Below, piece after piece: positions 29,255 through 38,463 of a DNA stretch of 64,000 nucleotides. A program made the translations under genes and the position numbers. The notes beneath the pieces were generated by a model. That model saw nothing but the letters and a program-made list of their open reading frames with translations, was not told where the DNA came from and searched no databases. Source of the stretch: CAWJPY01 sp963844865 (GTDB lineage Bacteria; Acidobacteriota; Thermoanaerobaculia; Thermoanaerobaculales; Sulfomarinibacteraceae); contig CAWJPY010000011.1 of the NCBI GenBank assembly GCA_963844865.1, positions 124,001 to 188,000 of the forward strand, in the 5' to 3' direction. Position 1 is the stretch's first letter. Each line of letters starts with the position of its first letter.

Positions 29255-30628
29255 CTAGCTCTGGCCCCCCTCGACCTTGAACGTCGTGGTGTGCTCGCCC
29301 ATCTTGACCGGCGCCCACTCCTCGTCCGGCACGCCCAGGAACCGGGCCACAGAGGATGGCAGCCGTGAGTACCAGACGGTGGCCGTTACCCGCACGTCGC
29401 CCTCGGGGAGACCCTTGGGTAGCTTCCAGGTGAAGGTCTCGTTCACTCCCTCAAGCGGAGCCAGGCGGTAGTCGGGACCGAAGCTGGCCGTGTTCCACTG
29501 GGCGATGGTCATCCGACCCTGGGGGTCGAGGTAGGGCAGCCGGAAGATGCGGTCCCCGGCCGGCACCTGGCCGTCGCGGGCCAGGCCCGGAAAGTCCTCG
29601 AGCCCCTGGATGTCGCCGATGTCCTGGTAGGCCATGGCGTCGGCGGAGGCGATGGTCAGCTCCTCGCCCTGGAACCCCTTGGCGTCCACAGGCAGGTGGT
29701 AGCTGGCACCGGCGGCGTCCTCCGCACTCACGTGCAGCCACACCACCCGCTCCTCGGCCGAGCCGCTGGGGATCATGTGCCCGGCCTTGGCGTTGAACAC
29801 CGTGGCCTTGATCACCACCGAGCCCCCCGGCTCGACGCTCAGCAGGGACGGGTGGATGCGGACCTCGGCCGCGCCCTTCAGCTTGCCGGGGTCGTGGGCG
29901 CCGTGGAACAGGTGCTGGCGGACGTCGGGGTGGTCGGCGCCGCCGGCCTCAGGGGCGCTGTTGCCGGCCGCCGGTGGCATGTGGCAGTCCTGACACACGA
30001 TGCCGGCCCGGGCCTGGGGGCTGTCCTTCCACTCCAGGTGGGTGGCCTTCACCCACTGGTCGTAGGGGTCCTTCTCGTTGTGGCAGGTGCCGCAGAACTC
30101 GGCGGTCATCAGGAAGGGGTTGGCCGCGATCTCGTGCGCCGGGCTCTCGGTGCCCGACCGTACTCCCTGCTTGGTGTCCCCCGGCTGGACGCGGTAGTTG
30201 AAGTTGAACGGGACGTCGCCCTCGAAGCCAACCATGGTGTGGCAGACCTCGCAGGAGACTCCCTCGTTGGCGCGGGTGCCCTCCGCCGGGCGCTTCGGTG
30301 GGATGTCACCGGCCAGGAAGGCGAGGGGAGCGTGGCACCCGTTGCAGCCGGCCTTGATGCCGGCCACCTTGGCGTCCTTCGCCGCGTGGGGGAGGGCCAG
30401 GGAGAAGTACTCGATCTCGTCCCAGTGGTGGGTGTAGGACTGAGACATCATGGCCTGGTGGTGTTGGCGGGTGATGTCCACGTGGCAGAGCGCGCACACC
30501 TCGTCCGACTCGAAGTCGTCGTAGGAGTAAGCCCCCTGGGCGGCATCGCCCGCCGGAAGGTCCCCGGCGATCCCGACCAGGGGTACACCGATGATGAGAG
30601 CTGCACACGCGAACGACCGCACGCTCAT
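29255..30628 (-). CDS. Exported pentaheme c-type cytochrome
   Basis: A 457-residue protein with an N-terminal signal peptide (ACAALIIGVPLVGIAGD) and five CxxCH heme sites: CALCH, CNGCH, CEVCH, CGTCH and CQDCH, all in the first ~270 residues. Multiple extra histidines (QHHQAMM, HHWDE) can serve as distal ligands. The C-terminal ~190 residues form a strand-rich, Ig-like domain (IKATVFNAKAGHMIPSGSAEER). It resembles cytochrome c554-like periplasmic electron carriers; redox partner not evident and no oxidoreductase gene adjoins. Start 30628 has AAGGAGG six bases upstream. Confidence 0.9.
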   Translation of the reverse strand: MSVRSFACAALIIGVPLVGIAGDLPAGDAAQGAYSYDDFESDEVCALCHVDITRQHHQAMMSQSYTHHWDEIEYFSLALPHAAKDAKVAGIKAGCNGCHAPLAFLAGDIPPKRPAEGTRANEGVSCEVCHTMVGFEGDVPFNFNYRVQPGDTKQGVRSGTESPAHEIAANPFLMTAEFCGTCHNEKDPYDQWVKATHLEWKDSPQARAGIVCQDCHMPPAAGNSAPEAGGADHPDVRQHLFHGAHDPGKLKGAAEVRIHPSLLSVEPGGSVVIKATVFNAKAGHMIPSGSAEERVVWLHVSAEDAAGASYHLPVDAKGFQGEELTIASADAMAYQDIGDIQGLEDFPGLARDGQVPAGDRIFRLPYLDPQGRMTIAQWNTASFGPDYRLAPLEGVNETFTWKLPKGLPEGDVRVTATVWYSRLPSSVARFLGVPDEEWAPVKMGEHTTTFKVEGGQS

Positions 30629-30782
30629 CCTGACCTCCTTCGCCCGTTGGGACGTCCTCTGAGGGATACCGACGAGCTTGACGGGGCCGGGTGTGAATGT
30701 CAAACCCGGGTCGAGGGCAACATGCTCCCTGGCAGGGGGATGCGGTGTCCGAGAAGCGGGCGCCAGCCGCGGGAGGATGGTC

Positions 30783-32726
30783 TCAGCGCTCGAGGCGGCG
30801 GCGGACCAGGGCCTCCAGGCCGCCGGCCAGGATCAGCTCCTGGGCGGTGGGGCCCAGGGGAGAGACCGGGTAGGAGGCGTCGTTCCACCGCGCCGTGGAG
30901 GTCGGGAAGTCCACCGTCACCTCACCGGCGGGGATGGTGCGGGCGCCTGCGGCGGCCTCCTCCCGGCAGGCGGCGCGCATGGCAGCCACCAGGGCCGAGC
31001 TCTCCAGGCAGATGAAGCCGTTGTTGAAGGCGTTGCGCAGATAGGTCTGGGAAAAGGAGGCGGCGATCACCATGCGCACGCCGCGGTGGGCCAGGGCGGT
31101 GGCCGCCTGCTCCCGGGAGGAGCCGGTGCCGAAGTTGGCGCCGGCGACGATGACGTCGCCCACGGCCGCGATCTCCTGGAAGCGCGGGTCGTAGTTACGC
31201 ATGGCCTGGGCGCCCATCTCCTCGGGGGTCAAGTCGTCGCGGTAGGTGACGTCCTTGCCGTAGATGCCGTCGGTGTTCAGGTTGTCCGTGGGGAGCAGGA
31301 GGGCGCGGCCGGTGATCTGCTCCGAAAAGCCGTCGAGAATCTGGACTCTCCTGGTGGGCGGCCGAACCCCGCGGTCGGTGAAGTGATACGAAGGCACCAG
31401 GTCGGCAGCGGTGTCGGGGGCCGCGATGTGGCCGGTGACCGCCGAGGCCGCCACCACCGCGGGGCTGGCCAGGTAGGTCTCCGCGTCCCGGGAGCCCATG
31501 CGGCCCTTGAAGTTGCGGTTGGTGGCCGAGATGCCCACCTCGCCCGGCTCGAGCAGACCGGCGCCGAGGCCGATGCAGGCGCCGCAGCCCGGAGGCAGGG
31601 GCCGGGCGCCGGCTGCCAGCAGCTCCTGCCACACCCCCTCTGCCTCGGCCTCGGCCTGGACCTCGGCGGAGGCGGCGGCCAGGTACAGCTCCACTCCTGG
31701 GGCCACGTGCCGACCGCGCAAGACCTGGGCCGCCGCCGTGAGGTCCTCCAGGCGCGAGTTCACGCACGAGAGGAGGTACGCCTTGTCGATATGGATCCGC
31801 TCCCGGGCGATGTCGGCCACCGTCCGCATCGTGGTCACCGTGTCGGGGCCCGACACGCTGGGCGACACCCGGCCCAGGTCCAGGGTGATCTCGGCGGCGT
31901 AGGAGGCATCCGGGTCCGGCGCCGGCGGCTCCGTCTCCCAGGCGGCGATCTGCTCCTCGCTGAGCCGGTCGCTGATGCCGCGCCGCTCGAGCACGGCCAG
32001 ACGCCGTCTGAGATACGCCGCGGTCACGGCGTCGAAGGGGAACCATCCCACCAGGGCACCCCACTCGGTGGTCATGTTGGCGATGGTCATGCGCTCGGCC
32101 ATGGACAGCCCGGCGATCCCCGGTCCCGCAAACTCCACGGCGGCGTTGAGGACCTCACCGGAGCCGTAGAGACCGCACAGGGTGACGATGACGTCCTTGC
32201 CCGCCACGCCCGGGCCCAGTCGGCCCTGCAGCACCACCTTCACGGTGCGTGGGACCTGCCACCAGGTGGTGCCGGTGGCCCAGATGGCGGCGGCGTCGGT
32301 GCGCACCACCGGCGTGCCCACCGCGGCCAGGGCGCCGTACATGTTGGCGTGGGAGTCGGACGCCACCACCAGGGCGCCGGGGTGGACGAAGCCCTCGGCG
32401 CACATGAGCTGGTGACCGATGCCGGCCCCGGCAGGGTGGAAGACGATGCCCTGCTCTTTCGCGAAGGACTCGATGGTGCGGTACTTGGACAGGTTGCCCT
32501 CTGAGGTGTCCTGGACATTGTGGTCGAGGGCGAACACCGGCTGGCCGGGATCGGCCACCTGCGCGGCGCCGATGGCCCTGAACTTCGCCAGCACGGCGCT
32601 CGAGTTGTCGTGGGTCATGACGTGCCGTGGCCGGACGGTCACCATGTCGCCGGCGCGCACCTCGTGTCCGGCCTCCAGGGCCACGGCATGGGCCTGGACG
32701 ATCTTCTCGGTGATGGTCTGACTCAT
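30783..32726 (-). CDS. Homoaconitase-like aconitase-family hydratase (large and small domains fused)
   Basis: A 647-residue iron-sulfur (de)hydratase. VMTHDNSSAVLAKFRAIGA, FALDHNVQDTSEGNLSKY, GIGHQLMCAEGFVHPG, VASDSHANMYGAL and AIWATG are typical of the homoaconitase/isopropylmalate isomerase branch. Cluster ligands are the Cys in LLSCVNSR and both Cys in GCGACIG. The swivel domain is at the C-terminus (GANFGTGSSREQAATAL, FNNGFICLES). It overlaps the PrpD-like gene by four bases. Fusion of both domains in one chain is as in fungal Lys4. Whether it acts on homoaconitate, methylcitrate or another acid is open. Confidence 0.82.
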   Translation of the reverse strand: MSQTITEKIVQAHAVALEAGHEVRAGDMVTVRPRHVMTHDNSSAVLAKFRAIGAAQVADPGQPVFALDHNVQDTSEGNLSKYRTIESFAKEQGIVFHPAGAGIGHQLMCAEGFVHPGALVVASDSHANMYGALAAVGTPVVRTDAAAIWATGTTWWQVPRTVKVVLQGRLGPGVAGKDVIVTLCGLYGSGEVLNAAVEFAGPGIAGLSMAERMTIANMTTEWGALVGWFPFDAVTAAYLRRRLAVLERRGISDRLSEEQIAAWETEPPAPDPDASYAAEITLDLGRVSPSVSGPDTVTTMRTVADIARERIHIDKAYLLSCVNSRLEDLTAAAQVLRGRHVAPGVELYLAAASAEVQAEAEAEGVWQELLAAGARPLPPGCGACIGLGAGLLEPGEVGISATNRNFKGRMGSRDAETYLASPAVVAASAVTGHIAAPDTAADLVPSYHFTDRGVRPPTRRVQILDGFSEQITGRALLLPTDNLNTDGIYGKDVTYRDDLTPEEMGAQAMRNYDPRFQEIAAVGDVIVAGANFGTGSSREQAATALAHRGVRMVIAASFSQTYLRNAFNNGFICLESSALVAAMRAACREEAAAGARTIPAGEVTVDFPTSTARWNDASYPVSPLGPTAQELILAGGLEALVRRRLER

Positions 32727-34102
32727 GGCCGCGCTCCGCCCATGACCAGGTCGGCGGCCAGCCGGCGGACGCTGTCGAAGCCGTCCGCTCCGGCGATGGC
32801 GGCTGCCGCCCGCTGCACGTCGCCGGGGCCCGCCAGCCCCTCGGCCAGAGCCTCCATCTTGGCCATGATGTCCTCTTCGGTCAACGGGTTGCGGTAGTCG
32901 CCCTTGGGGTAGTCGAGGGCGGTGGCGAGGCGGCGCCCGTCGCTGGTGTCGAGTGTGACCCGCACCTGCTGGAGCTCGGGGAAGGCGGCCTCGATGTCGG
33001 GATCGGCCACCACCTTCACCTTGCCGAGCTGGGCCCGGATGACCGGGTCGGCGATCCGTTCGGGGGTGAACTGGGCCGGGGTCACCCGGCGGTCCACGAT
33101 GGCGGCTGCGATCACGTAGGGCAGGGAGTGGTCGGCCGTCTCCTTGCTCCTCGGGTCGTACTTGGAGGCATCGGCCAGGATGTCCGCGGCGCGGGCCAGG
33201 GAGTGGATGGTCACCGAGGCGATGTCCTCGGGGGCCAGGTCGTGCTCCCGCACCAGCTCCAGCACCGCCGTGATGGGCCCGTGGGTGAGGGCCTCGGTGG
33301 GGTAGAGCTTCATGCCGCAGCGCAGGATGCGCCAGTCCGAGCCGAGGCCCTCCGTGAGGTGCTCCCACCGCCAGTCCGTGGCCAGCAGGTGGGAGAACCC
33401 CTCCTTGCCGTCCAGCACGTGCTCGGGGCCGGTGTAGCCGCGCTCGGCGAGCAGGGCGGCCAGCACCCCGGCCTGCACGGCGAAGGGGTCCGCGGTGTTC
33501 TTCATCATGGTCAGCTTGCCGGCGGTGACGGAGCCGGAGGACAGCCGCGACGCCGAGATGCCGACGGCGTGCTGAATGGCGGCGGCGTCCAGACCGAGCA
33601 TGCGGCCGGCCACGATGGGTGCGGCCACGGCGGTGAGGCTGGCGTGGTGCCAGCCCAGCTCCCGGATGCCCGGGTGGGCCGTCTCGCACAGGCGCTGCTC
33701 GATCTCGTAGGCGAGGGCGATGCCCAGGATCAGGTCGCGACCGGAGCGGCCGGCGCGCTCGGCGGCGGCCAGGGCGGCGGGGATCAGGTCCGACGGGTGC
33801 GAGGGGTCCTGCTTCCAGTAGATGTCGTTGTAGTCCATCACCCGGATCATCAGGGAGTTGAGGAACGCCGCCGAGACCGCGTCGAGGCGCTCCCCCGTGA
33901 CGAGGAGGGTGACGTCGCCGCGGCAGGCGAGCTCCGACATCACGGAGCGCGCGATCTCCACGTCCGGCTGCCGGGCACCGCCCACGGCGCAGGCATAGGC
34001 ATCCAGGAGGAAGCGCTTGGCGGCGGCCACGACCGCCGCCGGGAGTTGCTCGTAGGTGGTGGTGGCGGCCCACTCCGCGAGGGTCCAGGTGATGTGAGGC
34101 AT
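32723..34102 (-). CDS. MmgE/PrpD-family protein
   Basis: A 459-residue member of the 2-methylcitrate dehydratase / cis-aconitate decarboxylase / iminodisuccinate-related family. FLLDAYACAVGG, MRVMDYNDIY-like RVMDYNDIYWKQDPSHPSD, ELGWHHASLTAVAAP, ASRLSSGSVTAGKLTMMK and RCGMKLYPTEALTHGPI are family landmarks, including active-site D and H residues. Start 34102 has GGGAG nine bases upstream; ATG 34135 lacks a binding site. It is coupled to the homoaconitase-like gene, which suggests the pair acts on one tricarboxylic acid, but no prpB/prpC is in the window. Confidence 0.85.
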   Translation of the reverse strand: MPHITWTLAEWAATTTYEQLPAAVVAAAKRFLLDAYACAVGGARQPDVEIARSVMSELACRGDVTLLVTGERLDAVSAAFLNSLMIRVMDYNDIYWKQDPSHPSDLIPAALAAAERAGRSGRDLILGIALAYEIEQRLCETAHPGIRELGWHHASLTAVAAPIVAGRMLGLDAAAIQHAVGISASRLSSGSVTAGKLTMMKNTADPFAVQAGVLAALLAERGYTGPEHVLDGKEGFSHLLATDWRWEHLTEGLGSDWRILRCGMKLYPTEALTHGPITAVLELVREHDLAPEDIASVTIHSLARAADILADASKYDPRSKETADHSLPYVIAAAIVDRRVTPAQFTPERIADPVIRAQLGKVKVVADPDIEAAFPELQQVRVTLDTSDGRRLATALDYPKGDYRNPLTEEDIMAKMEALAEGLAGPGDVQRAAAAIAGADGFDSVRRLAADLVMGGARP

Positions 34103-34192
34103 GAGGGCGATCTCCCGAGACAGGTTCCGCGTCATCGCGGGTCCGAGATTGTACCGTGGGCCCGCACCACATCGGAACACGGGCGGGCGCGC

Positions 34193-34198
34193 TATGAT
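34193..34198 (+). promoter_or_regulatory. Probable -10 element TATGAT of the cinA operon
   Basis: TATGAT lies 20 bases before the cinA start in the 116-base divergent spacer; no convincing -35 is seen. On the other strand TACAAT (near 34152) could serve the prpD-like gene. trpS has a similarly placed TATGAT (58722-58727). Confidence 0.4.
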
Positions 34199-34218
34199 TC
34201 GCCCCGGGAGGGTGCGCC

Positions 34219-35469
34219 ATGGCGCCACTGGCAACCGCCGCCTGCGTCGCGGTGGGCTCGGAGCTGTTGGGTGAGCGGCGGCTGGACTCCAACTCCCTGC
34301 GCATCACCGCCACCCTCGCCAGGTACGGCATCCGCGTGCTCGAGAAGAGGGTGGTGGGGGACGACGAGGTGCGTCTCGCGGCGACCATCCGGGAGCTCGT
34401 GGGAATGGTGGACGTCGTCGTGCTGACCGGTGGCCTGGGCCCCACGGCCGACGACGTCACCCGGGAGGCGATCGCCCGTGCCCTGGGTCGCTCGCTTCAG
34501 GAGGACGCCGAAGTGGCGGCCTGGCTGGCCGATCGCTTCGCGGCCCACGGCCGCGTCATGCCCGATGTGGCGAGGCGTATGGCGCGGGTGGTTTCGGGGA
34601 GCCAGGTGCTGCGCAACCAGCGCGGCGCCGCCCCCGGCCTGCTGGTCCGCCTGGACGGGCGCCTCCTGGTCGCCTTCCCGGGAGTGTCCTGGGAGATGGA
34701 GGAGATGCTCGAGCGGGAGCTGGGGCCGGTCCTGGCGACGGCCAACCCCGACACCAGGCTCGTGACCAGGACCCTGGTGCTCGGCGGTGCGCTGGAGTCG
34801 GACGTGGAGGCCAGGGTGGCGCCGCTGTACGAGCGCTTCGGCCGCGAGCGCGTGACCATTCTCGCCCACTGCGGTGTGGTGCGTCTGGTGCTCACGGCGG
34901 AGGGAGCTGCCGACGAGGCGCGAGCCACCCTCGACGAAATGACCGAGACCTTCTCGGATCTCGTCGCAGACGACCTGGCGGGCATCGACGTGCGCGGCGT
35001 CGAGGAGGTCCTGGTCGCAGAGCTGCGGCGACGAGGTCAGACTCTCGCCGTGGCCGAGTCATGCACCGGCGGTCTGGTTGGTGCGGCCATCACCTCGGTG
35101 CCCGGTGCCTCCGACGTCTTCGAAGGTGGTGTCGTGAGCTACTCCAACGCGGCGAAGGAGCGCCTGCTGGCGGTACCGTCGTCGCTCCTGCAAGCCCACG
35201 GGGCGGTCTCCGAGCCCGTGGCGGAGGCCATGGCCGCCGGCGTGCGGGAACGGTTTTCCGCGGACTGGGGGCTGGCCATCACCGGCGTCGCAGGACCCGG
35301 AGGGGGCACGCCCGACAAGCCGGTCGGCCTGGTGCACTGGGCGGTGGCGTCCTCCGCAGGAACGGTGGCGCGCCACCGGGTGTTCCCCGGCGGGCGGGAG
35401 GTGGTCCGGGAGTGGAGCGTGAACATGGCCCTGGACCTGCTGCGGCGAAAGCTGCGGGAGGGCGGCTGA
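34219..35469 (+). CDS. cinA: CinA: damage-inducible / nicotinamide-nucleotide amidohydrolase family protein
   Basis: A 416-residue protein with an N-terminal MoaB/MogA-like domain (AVGSELLGERRLDSNS, LTGGLGPTADDVTREAIA) and a C-terminal PncC deamidase domain (AESCTGGLVGAAITSVPGAS, GGVVSYSNAAKERLL, WGLAITGVAGPGGGTPDKPVG). It recycles pyridine nucleotides by deamidating NMN. GGGAGG precedes the ATG. First gene of a tightly packed operon with thpR, plsY and gpsA. Confidence 0.93.
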   Translation: MAPLATAACVAVGSELLGERRLDSNSLRITATLARYGIRVLEKRVVGDDEVRLAATIRELVGMVDVVVLTGGLGPTADDVTREAIARALGRSLQEDAEVAAWLADRFAAHGRVMPDVARRMARVVSGSQVLRNQRGAAPGLLVRLDGRLLVAFPGVSWEMEEMLERELGPVLATANPDTRLVTRTLVLGGALESDVEARVAPLYERFGRERVTILAHCGVVRLVLTAEGAADEARATLDEMTETFSDLVADDLAGIDVRGVEEVLVAELRRRGQTLAVAESCTGGLVGAAITSVPGASDVFEGGVVSYSNAAKERLLAVPSSLLQAHGAVSEPVAEAMAAGVRERFSADWGLAITGVAGPGGGTPDKPVGLVHWAVASSAGTVARHRVFPGGREVVREWSVNMALDLLRRKLREGG

Positions 35470-36032
35470 TGCCGGACACGATCCGCGCATTCTTGGCCCT
35501 GGAGATCCCGGAGACGGTGAAGGCCGCGCTGGCCGCCGGCCGCGAGCGCCTGCGGGCCGAGCTGCCGCGGGCACGGTGGGTGCGCCCCGAAGGGCAGCAC
35601 CTGACCCTGAAGTTCCTGGGGGAGACGGCGACTGATGTCCTGGATGGTCTGGAGACCGACCTGGCCCCGCGCCTCGCCGGACTGCCGCCCGTGTGGGTGA
35701 CGCTGGAGGGCGCAGGTTTCTTCCCGACTCCCCGACGGTCTCGCGTGGCATGGGTGGGCGGCCGCGCCGACGGAGTCGCCGAGGTGGTGGCGCGGATCGA
35801 GGAGACTGCCGAGATCCATGGCTTCGCGCGGGAGCGGAGGCCCTGGTCCCTGCACCTCACCCAGGCGCGGATCGACCGGCCGTGGCCGCCGCAGGCGGTG
35901 GAGCGGTTCCTCGGGTGGGGCTCGGAGCTCGAGATCGAGCCCTTCGCGGCCCATGAGGTCGTGCTGTTTGCCAGCGACCTGCGCCCGGGGGGAGCCGTCT
36001 ACGAGGTGCTGGCGCGCCTGGAGCTCGAGTGA
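35469..36032 (+). CDS. thpR: RNA 2',3'-cyclic phosphodiesterase (2H phosphoesterase)
   Basis: A 187-residue protein with two HxTx motifs, HLTLKFLG and HLTQARI, that form the 2H active site, plus RAFLALEIPE at the N-terminus and VLFASDLRPGGAVYEVL at the end. The start shares one base with the cinA stop. The cinA-thpR pair is a frequent arrangement. Confidence 0.92.
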   Translation: MPDTIRAFLALEIPETVKAALAAGRERLRAELPRARWVRPEGQHLTLKFLGETATDVLDGLETDLAPRLAGLPPVWVTLEGAGFFPTPRRSRVAWVGGRADGVAEVVARIEETAEIHGFARERRPWSLHLTQARIDRPWPPQAVERFLGWGSELEIEPFAAHEVVLFASDLRPGGAVYEVLARLELE

Positions 36033-36637
36033 CCGGGGAGGTTGTCCTGGTGGCCGCGGCGTACCTGATGGGCTCCCTGCCCACGGCGCTGCTGGTGGTC
36101 CGGGTCATCTCCGGCAAGGATGTGCGTCGCCTCGGGTCCGGGAACGTCGGCGCCACCAACGCGACCCGGGCGGCGGGTCTCCAGGTGGGCATCGTGGTCA
36201 CCCTCGTGGATGCCGGCAAGGGCGCCGTGTCCGTGTGGCTGATGAACGCCTTCGATCCGGCGAGCGGCTGGCTCGCGGCCGCCATGCTGGCCGCGGTGGT
36301 CGGGCACTGCTTCCCGGTCTGGCTCCGCTTCCGCGGCGGCAAGGGCGTGGCCACCCTGTTCGGCGCCCTCCTGGTCCTGATGCCGTCCTCCACCCTGGTG
36401 GCCGCCGCGCTGTGGTTGGTGGTCCTCGCGCTGTGGCGTTACGTGTCCCTGGCCTCTCTCCTGGCGACGGCTGTGGTGCCGGTGCTGGTGGCCTTCATCG
36501 ACCGTCCGCCGGGGGTGCTCCAGGGTGCGATCATCGTGGCCGCGGTGCTGGTCATTCTCAGACACCGCGACAACCTGCGCAATCTCGCGACGGGCGTCGA
36601 GCCCAGGATCGGCGGCGGGCAAGGAGGGGACGAGTGA
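36029..36637 (+). CDS. plsY: Glycerol-3-phosphate acyltransferase PlsY
   Basis: A 202-residue integral membrane acyltransferase (acyl-phosphate dependent), first step of phospholipid synthesis. Family motifs: YLMGSLPTALLV, GSGNVGATNATR, GHCFPVWLRFRGGKGVAT, and RHRDNLRNLATG near the C-terminus; about five membrane helices. GTG start overlaps the thpR stop. Next to gpsA, which supplies its substrate. Confidence 0.95.
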   Translation: MTGEVVLVAAAYLMGSLPTALLVVRVISGKDVRRLGSGNVGATNATRAAGLQVGIVVTLVDAGKGAVSVWLMNAFDPASGWLAAAMLAAVVGHCFPVWLRFRGGKGVATLFGALLVLMPSSTLVAAALWLVVLALWRYVSLASLLATAVVPVLVAFIDRPPGVLQGAIIVAAVLVILRHRDNLRNLATGVEPRIGGGQGGDE

Positions 36638-37635
36638 GACTGACGGTCATAGGCGCCGGTTCGTGGGGGACTGCTCTCGCTCATCAGATGGCGCGGCGGG
36701 GCCACGACGTGAAGCTGTGGGCGCGGGAGCGGGAGGTCGCCGAGGGCGTCAACAGCCGCCACCGCAACCCGCTCTTCCTGGAGGACCTGGAGCTGGATCC
36801 GCGGCTCCGTGCCGTCAACGGGCTCGAGGACGCTGCCCACCACGCCTCCACCTGGCTGTGGGTGGTGCCCGTCCAGTTCAGCCGGGGCGTGATGGAGCGT
36901 CTTCGCCCTGCGGCCCCTGACGGGCTGGTGGTGGTGTCCTCGTCGAAGGGGATCGAGACCGACAGCCTCCGCCTCATGGACGAGATCGCCGGCGAGGTGC
37001 TGGGGGTGCCGCGGGAGCGCTTCTGCTCCCTGTCGGGGCCGACCTTCGCCCGGGAGGTGGTGCAGGGGGATCCTTCCGCGGCGGTGCTCGCCTGCCCCGA
37101 CCTGACCCTGGCCCAGAGGCTGCAGGAGGAGTTCTCGGATCACCACCTCCGGCTCTATGCCGGCGACGACCTGGTGGGAGTGGAGCTGGCCGGAGCGCTG
37201 AAGAACATCATCGCCATCGCCGCCGGCATCATCGACGGGCTCGGGCTGGGCGCCAACACCCAGGCGGCGCTCATGACCAGGGGGTTGCACGAGATCACCC
37301 GCCTGGGCGTGGCCATGGGCGCCGACGTGACCACCTTCCGCGGTCTCGCGGGCATGGGGGACCTGGTGCTCACCTGCACGGGGGGGCTGTCCAGGAACCG
37401 TCGCGCGGGACAGCGGCTGGGTCGGGGCGAGTCCCTGGAGGACATTCTCGCCTCCACCCGCGAGGTGGTGGAAGGGGCGCGAACCGCACCCGCCGCCGCG
37501 ATGCTCGCCGCCAGGCTGGGCATCGACATGCCCATCACCGAGATGGTCACCCGCCTGCTCCGCAGCGAGACCGATCCCCGCACCGCCCTGTACGAGCTCA
37601 TGACCCGTGAGCTCAAGGTCGAGACCGCGCTGTAG
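36634..37635 (+). CDS. gpsA: NAD(P)-dependent glycerol-3-phosphate dehydrogenase
   Basis: A 333-residue soluble enzyme making sn-glycerol 3-phosphate for PlsY. Rossmann motif TVIGAGSWGTALAHQMA, VVPVQFS, SSSKGIE, SGPTFAREV, catalytic GALKNIIAIAAGIIDGLGLG, and GLAGMGDLVLTCTGGLSRNR. GTG start overlaps the plsY stop (GTGA) and has AAGGAGGGG before it. Last gene of the operon. Confidence 0.95.
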   Translation: MRLTVIGAGSWGTALAHQMARRGHDVKLWAREREVAEGVNSRHRNPLFLEDLELDPRLRAVNGLEDAAHHASTWLWVVPVQFSRGVMERLRPAAPDGLVVVSSSKGIETDSLRLMDEIAGEVLGVPRERFCSLSGPTFAREVVQGDPSAAVLACPDLTLAQRLQEEFSDHHLRLYAGDDLVGVELAGALKNIIAIAAGIIDGLGLGANTQAALMTRGLHEITRLGVAMGADVTTFRGLAGMGDLVLTCTGGLSRNRRAGQRLGRGESLEDILASTREVVEGARTAPAAAMLAARLGIDMPITEMVTRLLRSETDPRTALYELMTRELKVETAL

Positions 37636-37857
37636 CTCGATCCCGTGCGCGGGATGCCCCCCACGTCCGCGCCCGAGTCTGCAGTCCGCGACCGCGATCG
37701 ACGGCAGACGCACCACGCAGCGCCAGCGGGCTGCTGCCGATGTCCGACGTGGACCCTGGACGCGGTCGCTGATCACTGCCACAGATGGCCGATCACTGCC
37801 GCCGTTCGCTGTCGCTGCCCCTGTCGACGGCCTGGTCTGATGGTGTTCGGGGCAGCC
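37636..37857. other. Spacer of decayed CTGCCGATC/GATCACTGCC-type simple sequence
   Basis: No gene. From about 37670 short words such as CTGCAGTCCGCGACC, GGCTGCTGCCGATG and GATCACTGCC recur in degenerate form, as in the spacers at 25523, 48900 and 61245. It lies between convergent gpsA and ferredoxin genes. No T-tract terminator seen. Confidence 0.5.
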
Positions 37858-38460
37858 TCAGCCGGGGGTGTACTCGGTCTTGGGGACCCGCAGGCCGGGC
37901 ACCAGCAGGCGCTCGGCGACCACCTGGATGGCCTTGGGCTCCTCGGGGCAGGCGTACTCGCAGAGGCCGCAGCCGGTGCAGGAGCTGCTGTTCACGAGAG
38001 GACGCAGCCCGATCATCATGATGGCCCGGTCCGGGTAGGGACAGACCTTGTGGCAACGGTCGCAGCGTTGCCCGCGGAAGGTCACGCAACGTCTCGGGTC
38101 GACCTTGGCGATGCCGATGCGCACCCGCTCGGGGCCACCGGGGTCGATCAGCGCACCGTCGGGGCAGGCTTCGATGCAGGGGAGTCGATCGCACAGGTAG
38201 CAGGGGGTGCGGGTGGGGGCGATGGCCGGGAGCAGGCGGCCGTCCTCGCGCTTGATGGGGAAGATGGTGTCCGCGGGACAGACCGGCAGGCAGTCGCCGC
38301 AACCGCTGCAGCGCTCGAGGAAGTCCTCGTCCGGACTCAGGGCCCCCGGCGGCCGCAGCAGGGTCTCCACGTCGGGGTTGCGCACCGTACGGGCCCGCTC
38401 GCGGACCGCATCCAGCCACCCGCTGAAGAGCTCGCGACGGGACCGCCGCCGATTGTCCAT
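37858..38460 (-). CDS. Ferredoxin-type protein with four [4Fe-4S] motifs (NapF/NapG-like)
   Basis: A 200-residue polyferredoxin. Four cysteine clusters: CSGCGDCLPVCP, CYLCDRLPCIEACP, CDRCHKVCP and CTGCGLCEYACP, laid out as in NapF/NapG/MauM-type ferredoxins. No Tat signal is obvious, so it is probably cytoplasmic. It follows thiI by three bases. No nitrate reductase or other partner lies nearby; sulfur-transfer chemistry in tRNA thiolation needs electrons, so a link to ThiI is possible but only inferred. Confidence 0.85.
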   Translation of the reverse strand: MDNRRRSRRELFSGWLDAVRERARTVRNPDVETLLRPPGALSPDEDFLERCSGCGDCLPVCPADTIFPIKREDGRLLPAIAPTRTPCYLCDRLPCIEACPDGALIDPGGPERVRIGIAKVDPRRCVTFRGQRCDRCHKVCPYPDRAIMMIGLRPLVNSSSCTGCGLCEYACPEEPKAIQVVAERLLVPGLRVPKTEYTPG

Positions 38461-38463
38461 CGC

